From: Bryobacterales bacterium
GTDB lineage: Bacteria > Acidobacteriota > Terriglobia > Bryobacterales > Bryobacteraceae
DNA: 36,839 bases
Reading direction: 5' to 3'
Assembly: GCA_003163855.1 (NCBI GenBank)
Contig: PLRJ01000176.1
Span: 1 to 36,839 of the forward strand
The notes beneath the pieces were generated by a model, which made no database searches, was not told the DNA's origin, and saw only the letters and a list, made by a program, of their open reading frames with translations. Position 1 is the first letter of the stretch; every line of letters begins with the position of its first letter. Both the position numbers and the translations under genes were made by a program. Of the stretch, positions 33,027 through 36,839 are shown in pieces.

Positions 33027-33432
33027 AAACCTGAACACCGGCTCTCTCAAAATCGCTCCGGTCCCGGGTCGCAACTGTCAGGTTGTGATGAAGGGCCGTC
33101 GCCGCTATGATCAGATCAGGCTGCGAGTACGTATGCCCGGCTCTTCGTCCCGCCTCGATCAAAATCCGCCATCGGAGCATTACATCTTCGGTAACCGGCA
33201 GAACACGCCGGTCGAACATCGGCCGGATTTCTTGCGCAAGCCATTTGTCCAATTCATCGCGGCGGCTGGAACCTTCGCTCAGAAGCTCAACACCAAAACG
33301 AAGCTCCGCCAAGGATACGCTGCTGATGTAAAGGTCTTCGAGCGGATGTCTCGCGAGAAAGGCCAGCACTTTTGGCTCCGGCTTCAACCGGCGCGTTTCA
33401 GAAATGATGTTGGTGTCCAGCAGCCACGCCAT
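33007..33432 (-). CDS. VapC/FitB-type PIN-domain toxin
   Basis: The 141-aa product is a complete PIN-domain ribonuclease. Asp6 (LLDTNIISE), Glu43 (SLAELRFG), Asp106 (YSQPDLIIAATAL) and Asp124 (TRDRSDF) form the acidic site that holds Mg or Mn. Such toxins cleave tRNA or rRNA when free of their antitoxin. The ATG overlaps the antitoxin stop by one base (TAATG), the coupled arrangement of type II toxin-antitoxin operons. Its 3' end overlaps the convergent amidohydrolase gene by 20 bp. Unlike the PIN remnant at 21.1-21.5 kb, all four catalytic residues are present, so it should be active. Confidence 0.92.
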   Translation of the reverse strand: MAWLLDTNIISETRRLKPEPKVLAFLARHPLEDLYISSVSLAELRFGVELLSEGSSRRDELDKWLAQEIRPMFDRRVLPVTEDVMLRWRILIEAGRRAGHTYSQPDLIIAATALHHNLTVATRDRSDFERAGVQVFNPWTD

Positions 33433-33800
33433 TAAAGGGCTACGTCGCGCACCGGCAGCCGATAGCGTTCTGGCTCGATCTCAAGATCTCGGTAAGGAGA
33501 GCGCTGAATGGCCGCTATTAAATCTGCCCCGGTGCGTTTTTCGGGTCCTTCCAGGCCGCGGCGCCCGCGCTCGAAGTCCTGCGGTGTGCCGTCGATGCAG
33601 ATGTCATGCGCCTTAAGAAAGCCATCTAATTGATAGCCGGTTTCCATACCGAGAAGCTGTTGCAGTTCCTGCTTGGTTAGCCGGTTTTGCCGGTACTCTT
33701 CGGCCAGAAACGCCTCCGTTGCCCGGCGCGACAAATCGCCGCCGGCCTGGGCGCTCAACCGCCAAGCGATTTCATCAGGTATTTCAACGGTCAGGTTCAT
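33432..33800 (-). CDS. UPF0175-like antitoxin with a VapB/FitA-like C-terminal tail
   Basis: From the ATG at 33800 the product is 122 aa. Residues about 1-66 match UPF0175-type proteins (LTVEIPDEIAWRL, then TKQELQQLLGMETGYQLDGFL), a small helical DNA-binding module. The C-terminal part (RTGADLIAAIQ, then LEIEPERYRLPVRDVAL) looks like the toxin-wrapping tail of VapB/FitA antitoxins. It would bind the adjacent PIN toxin and repress its own operon. An upstream ATG at 33845 adds 15 residues, but a TATAGT hexamer at 33856-33851 would start transcription right at it, so I prefer the shorter form. GGAA lies about 9 bases before the 33800 start. Confidence 0.8.
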   Translation of the reverse strand: MNLTVEIPDEIAWRLSAQAGGDLSRRATEAFLAEEYRQNRLTKQELQQLLGMETGYQLDGFLKAHDICIDGTPQDFERGRRGLEGPEKRTGADLIAAIQRSPYRDLEIEPERYRLPVRDVAL

Positions 33801-33858
33801 GGCTTTAGGTTCCAGCTCAATATTCAGGTTAACCTGCCACTGCATTCAAAACTATAAA

Positions 33859-33868
33859 GAGTTAACTC
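33859..33868. repeat. Perfect palindrome before the toxin-antitoxin pair
   Basis: GAGTTAACTC is a 10-bp perfect palindrome. It lies just upstream of a possible -10 (TATAGT on the minus strand, 33856-33851) and overlaps the stop codon of the FGE-fold gene. Position fits an operator for antitoxin autoregulation, but such a short palindrome can arise by chance. Confidence 0.35.
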
Positions 33869-34692
33869 AATTCCCTCACACAGCGGAACCCCATATTGGT
33901 ACCCCGATTGGTCCGCTCATACCCGCTAAGGACCGAGGCCTCGACATCCCGTCGATTGCTGCTCCAAGAACCCCCTCGCACGATCTTCACCTCGCCCTTT
34001 TTCGGACCAACCGTGTTCGATTGCGGGCTCCCCTGATATGCGCTATACGAATCGCTGCACCACTCCCAAACATTTCCAAGCAAATCGGAGATAGTCTCCG
34101 GGCTGTTTCCTTCCGGGAAAAGGCCCACAGGGGTAGGATGCCCTATCGCCGACGCATAGTTTGCGCGCGAATGATCCAAGGGTGGCTGCTCGCCCCACGG
34201 ATATTTGCTGCCATTAGGCCCACGAGCCACTCGTTCCCACTCCGCCTCTGTCGGAAGGCGACCCCCAACCCATCCACAATAGGCCGAAGCTTCGAACCAA
34301 CTCACGCCCACCACGGGGCGATTCGGAAATTGTTTTTGACGTTCCCATGCGTCAGGCTCGGTGAACTTTCTAAATTCACTAGCCTCCCAAAATTTCCTCA
34401 GATTATAGCCCTCTGCATTCACGAACCGTGCAAATTCCTGAACGGTCACAGGGAAGCGGCCCACTCGGAAACCTTTCAGAGTGACTTTGTGAACCGGGGC
34501 CTCAGCTCCATAAGCTTTAGGGTCTCCATTCCCGAAGCCCTTTTGTGCGCCCATCCAGAAAGTGCCGCCCGGAATCATCACCCAGTTGTGGTCGTCCAGC
34601 CGCGGGTCGCCAACCTGACCCAGCAAGTCCGCCACGTCTATCCGGGCTTTGATATCAATCTTTTGTGCCGTGCCCCGTTCAAAGATACCCAT
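33862..34692 (-). CDS. FGE/SUMF1-fold protein lacking catalytic cysteines, partner of the NACHT NTPase
   Basis: The 276-aa soluble protein has the formylglycine-generating-enzyme fold: WVMIPGGTFWMGAQ near 38, FPVTVQEFARFVNAEG, GGRLPTEAEWERVARGP, YPWGE, LLGNVWEWCSDSY, VRGGSWSS and the closing GFRCVREL. True FGE enzymes have a cysteine pair in the penultimate segment; here it reads SGYERTNRGTNMGFR, with no such pair, so it probably binds rather than oxidises. FGE-fold domains without the cysteines occur as ligand-binding parts of bacterial conflict and signalling systems. The gene follows the NACHT gene by 33 bp containing a hairpin, with no Shine-Dalgarno, and precedes the antitoxin. Likely role: sensor or effector in trans for the NTPase; inference. 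Confidence 0.88.
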   Translation of the reverse strand: MGIFERGTAQKIDIKARIDVADLLGQVGDPRLDDHNWVMIPGGTFWMGAQKGFGNGDPKAYGAEAPVHKVTLKGFRVGRFPVTVQEFARFVNAEGYNLRKFWEASEFRKFTEPDAWERQKQFPNRPVVGVSWFEASAYCGWVGGRLPTEAEWERVARGPNGSKYPWGEQPPLDHSRANYASAIGHPTPVGLFPEGNSPETISDLLGNVWEWCSDSYSAYQGSPQSNTVGPKKGEVKIVRGGSWSSNRRDVEASVLSGYERTNRGTNMGFRCVRELS

Positions 34693-34695
34693 GAC

Positions 34696-34719
34696 AGATT
34701 TGATTGCGCTGTCAAATCT
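34696..34719 (-). repeat. Intercistronic hairpin between the NACHT and FGE genes
   Basis: AGATTTGA and TCAAATCT pair perfectly (8 bp) around an 8-base loop inside the 33-bp gap. The stem ends four bases before the FGE start codon. No T-run follows, so it is not an intrinsic terminator; it could hide or set the start of the second gene, or mark an RNA-processing point. Confidence 0.5.
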
Positions 34720-34725
34720 CTCATC

Positions 34726-36774
34726 CTAGGGTCGATAGCCCATGGGTGTCAGATCACGTATCATCGAACTGAGGAGCGCAACGCAACCCGTCAGCAGTTT
34801 CAAGTCGGACCAATAAGGCACGGTTGCCAGAACGGCATCAAGAAGGCCGTCTACCCTCTGCGTCCCCTGCTTCTTCAAAATGCCACCCAGCAGGCTCAAC
34901 ATTTCGCGCCACTCCGGATAGTAGAGTTGACGGCTCTTCACGACCCGCGCCACCAACTGAACATCGGAAAAGCTGGCGAGCTCCCGCGCCGCCAGGTATT
35001 CTTGAAAACTCAGGTGCCAGAACCTGACGTCGGTTTCGACCGCCGAAATTACGCCGCTATCCTGCGTTTCCAACTCAATAACGCTTTCGTTTTGCTCAAT
35101 GGTACCGCCCCATTCGCGCGCGGCCAACTCAGCCGCTGCACGTTTGTTGATCTGAACCATCCGCCCAGATGGAGACTCCTGCATCGCCAGCGCCAGCTTG
35201 CGCAAATACTCCAGGCATTTTTCAGCCGTCGGTCGGCCGTCCTTGGAGTCCCGTGCCGCCGCGAGCCAGCCGAGAATCGATTCGTACAACTCGACACGGT
35301 ATTCGGGCAGCTTTTGATCGTTGTGCTGGAGTACGGCGAGCGCCGTCAGCATCACCGGATTGCGCGCCATCTCTCGAATCTCCGCCCGGCGCTCTAATGC
35401 CCCTTCCAGTGACTCTTGAAATTCCTTGGCATTGTTTTCGGGCAGCAGCAGCGCCCGCGAAAAGTGCCGGAAGAAGGTCTTGATCTCAGGCGTCTCCAGG
35501 TCCCCAATTCGAACCTGGAAGAATCCGGCCAAAACCGAATCCCCCGAGTAGCTCTGCGGACGCGTGGTGACAAGGAAGTCGCATCTTGAATAAGCAACGG
35601 TTGCCCTTTCAAAGATGCGCGACACCCGCTCCCGCAGTCGCTGATCAGGCGCCTCGTCCAGGCCGTCAACCATCACCAGGCAACCCCCTCCGCTCAGCTT
35701 GCGCCGGAAGAAGCCTTCATCCAAGCCCCACTTGTAGTACTCGCTTTGCTTGCCGAGGAAGTAAGGCAGCCACTCCGGCGCGTCCGGCGGCATCGGAGAT
35801 TTGTCGGCCGCGAGAAGCTTGGTGAGATCGGCCGTGCGCACCAATAACGGAAAGCGCCGATCCTCAAGGGGGAGGAAAGGCGGAGCGGAGTTAGGGCGCG
35901 TGCCCTGAATATTGCGGCAGAGTTCGAAAGCGACACGCTTCAAGAAGGTGGATTTGCCCGAGCCAGGATCGCCAATAAGAAGCACCTTGCGTTGCGTAAT
36001 GGCCTGTTCCAGGGTAGGGCGGGCAGTCTTGCCTGCAGGCCGCCTTTCTAGGCGGCCATTCTTGTTCTCGTCGAGCGGCGTATCGGTTGTGAGCGGGATG
36101 TAAATTTCATCAATGTCGAACGCATAAGGCTCGGCCCGCTTCGACTTCAATTTCATGATGCGGATCTGAGCGGTGTCGTTCTGGAGATAGGAAAGATAGC
36201 TTTCCGGATCGCCCGGCGCAGCAGGGATGTCTACTTGGGGATGGCGTTCCTTCCACAAAGCAAGCGACTGCATCACTGCTTCACGCAAGCTGGGGATGTC
36301 GGCGAATTCTTTGTGGAAGTATCGACCGAGTTCCCCCTTGAATTTGGCCAGATTAGCTTCGTTACGTTCTGCCAGCCTAGATATGTTCGGATTGGCTCTT
36401 TCCCTAATCAACCGGTAGTCCTCGCGTTGGTCGAGTGGCCAATCTGCCTTCGGATCCACGACAAAGCTCAGCACCTCCTTCTCGGTTACATTCCACGCAT
36501 GCTCGCACTCTAGCCAAGTAATACTCTTGGCGTCAGCGGTGCCCATATCATTCGGCACCCAGCCATAACGATGAGCCACAATGGCAATGACCAACTCGGC
36601 CTTTTCAACCTCGCGGCGGCACTCATCAAGTGAAGGCCCCCGGCCATTGGCGGGGAAGTCCTCCATCATGAGCGGAAAAAAGCCCAGTCCGCGCGCAGCC
36701 TTGGCCGCAGCCTGACGGTAATCCTTCAAATCCTCCGAGGTGGACGCGATAAAAACAATCGGAGCATGGCCCAT
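34726..36774 (-). CDS. DUF4062-NACHT STAND NTPase (bacterial NLR-like)
   Basis: From the ATG at 36774 the product is 682 aa. The N-terminal DUF4062 domain (about 1-110) reads APIVFIASTSEDLKDYR, then AELVIAIVAHRYGWVP and ITWLECEHAW. The NACHT ATPase (about 265-430) has Walker A GDPGSGKST (268-276), Walker B CLVMVDGLDE (to 374) and the sensor TTRPQS. A winged-helix-like region follows, with FWHLSFQEYLAARELA at about 585, conserved in NACHT proteins. No leucine-rich, TPR or WD repeats follow, so a sensor part is missing and may be the FGE protein. A longer reading starts from TTG at 36810. NACHT proteins of this kind act in antiphage defence; this one's target is unknown. Confidence 0.93.
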   Translation of the reverse strand: MGHAPIVFIASTSEDLKDYRQAAAKAARGLGFFPLMMEDFPANGRGPSLDECRREVEKAELVIAIVAHRYGWVPNDMGTADAKSITWLECEHAWNVTEKEVLSFVVDPKADWPLDQREDYRLIRERANPNISRLAERNEANLAKFKGELGRYFHKEFADIPSLREAVMQSLALWKERHPQVDIPAAPGDPESYLSYLQNDTAQIRIMKLKSKRAEPYAFDIDEIYIPLTTDTPLDENKNGRLERRPAGKTARPTLEQAITQRKVLLIGDPGSGKSTFLKRVAFELCRNIQGTRPNSAPPFLPLEDRRFPLLVRTADLTKLLAADKSPMPPDAPEWLPYFLGKQSEYYKWGLDEGFFRRKLSGGGCLVMVDGLDEAPDQRLRERVSRIFERATVAYSRCDFLVTTRPQSYSGDSVLAGFFQVRIGDLETPEIKTFFRHFSRALLLPENNAKEFQESLEGALERRAEIREMARNPVMLTALAVLQHNDQKLPEYRVELYESILGWLAAARDSKDGRPTAEKCLEYLRKLALAMQESPSGRMVQINKRAAAELAAREWGGTIEQNESVIELETQDSGVISAVETDVRFWHLSFQEYLAARELASFSDVQLVARVVKSRQLYYPEWREMLSLLGGILKKQGTQRVDGLLDAVLATVPYWSDLKLLTGCVALLSSMIRDLTPMGYRP

Positions 36775-36789
36775 GCTGGACAACCATTG

Positions 36790-36827
36790 TAGTTCACCCA
36801 CGTAAAGCAATCTTTGTCGGTGAACTA
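36790..36827. promoter_or_regulatory. Inverted repeat upstream of the NACHT gene, possible operator
   Basis: TAGTTCACC and GGTGAACTA are perfect 9-bp inverted repeats separated by 20 bp, 16-53 bp upstream of the ATG at 36774. The wide arms and spacing of about three helical turns centre-to-centre resemble a site for a dimeric regulator. No regulator gene lies between it and the window edge. Confidence 0.5.
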
Positions 36828-36839
36828 AACCGCTTCGCG

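Noticed and set aside
33862..34000. C-terminal part of the FGE-fold protein as a variable region of a diversity-generating retroelement
   Set aside because: The fold is the right type, but there is no reverse transcriptase, no template repeat, and no run of AAY codons in this segment.
33673..35397. Long plus-strand open frame opposite the FGE and NACHT genes
   Set aside because: Arg/Pro/His-rich without domain signals. It is the antisense shadow of two well-supported genes.

Overview
This looks like a chromosomal segment of a GC-moderate (roughly 55-60% by eye), Gram-negative-type soil bacterium. The gene mix points to an acidobacterium, perhaps Bryobacter/Solibacter-like: a PEP-CTERM protein, a beta-propeller sensor fused to a class III cyclase, a secreted M13 peptidase, an RsbU-type phosphatase, and a tight trp/aro/tyr operon. 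The taxon is inferred from gene content; there is no rRNA or tRNA here to confirm it. I found no CRISPR array, insertion sequence or RNA gene.

Layout. 0.1-1.6 kb: an atypical SDR enzyme coupled to a small monooxygenase-like protein (+). 1.6-5.2 kb: a five-gene envelope-stress operon (-), running DUF2170 (YjfI-like), PspA/IM30, DUF4178-like, a coiled-coil lipoprotein, and a small membrane protein whose gene carries two compensating frameshifts. 5.4-6.6 kb: a lone GT4 glycosyltransferase (-), followed by about 740 bp with no credible gene. 7.4-15.6 kb (+): GAF-SpoIIE phosphatase, PEP-CTERM protein, propeller-adenylate cyclase, MBL-fold hydrolase, secreted ADGF-type adenosine deaminase and a flavin reductase; cyclase, hydrolase and deaminase genes overlap. 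15.9-21.1 kb: an unrecognised two-TM protein, a small ORF, a DegT-type aminotransferase, an FtsB-like protein and an M13 peptidase. 21.1-22.5 kb: a degraded PIN-domain gene wedged behind an aldo/keto reductase. 22.6-23.8 kb: a cold-shock gene with a strong promoter and a perfect CRP-type palindrome upstream, next to a Crp/Fnr regulator.

23.9-29.5 kb (-) is one compact aromatic amino-acid operon, trpC-trpF-trpB-trpA-aroQ-aroF-tyrA, with overlaps or gaps of 11 bp or less. It holds entry into the shikimate pathway (DAHP synthase), the chorismate branch to prephenate and tyrosine, and the last four trp activities; trpE, trpG and trpD are absent. 29.5-33.0 kb (+) has a periplasmic cytochrome P460-like protein, a DinB-fold protein, a MATE exporter and an amidohydrolase-type decarboxylase.

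33.0-36.8 kb (-) is an accessory or defence-like block: a DUF4062-NACHT STAND NTPase, a separate FGE/SUMF1-fold protein without the catalytic cysteine pair, and a UPF0175-type antitoxin with a VapB-like tail coupled to a catalytically complete PIN toxin. Palindromes sit upstream of the NTPase gene, between NTPase and FGE genes, and before the toxin-antitoxin pair. This block is the best candidate in the window for an under-described system; the propeller-cyclase/MBL/adenosine-deaminase overlap cluster is the second.
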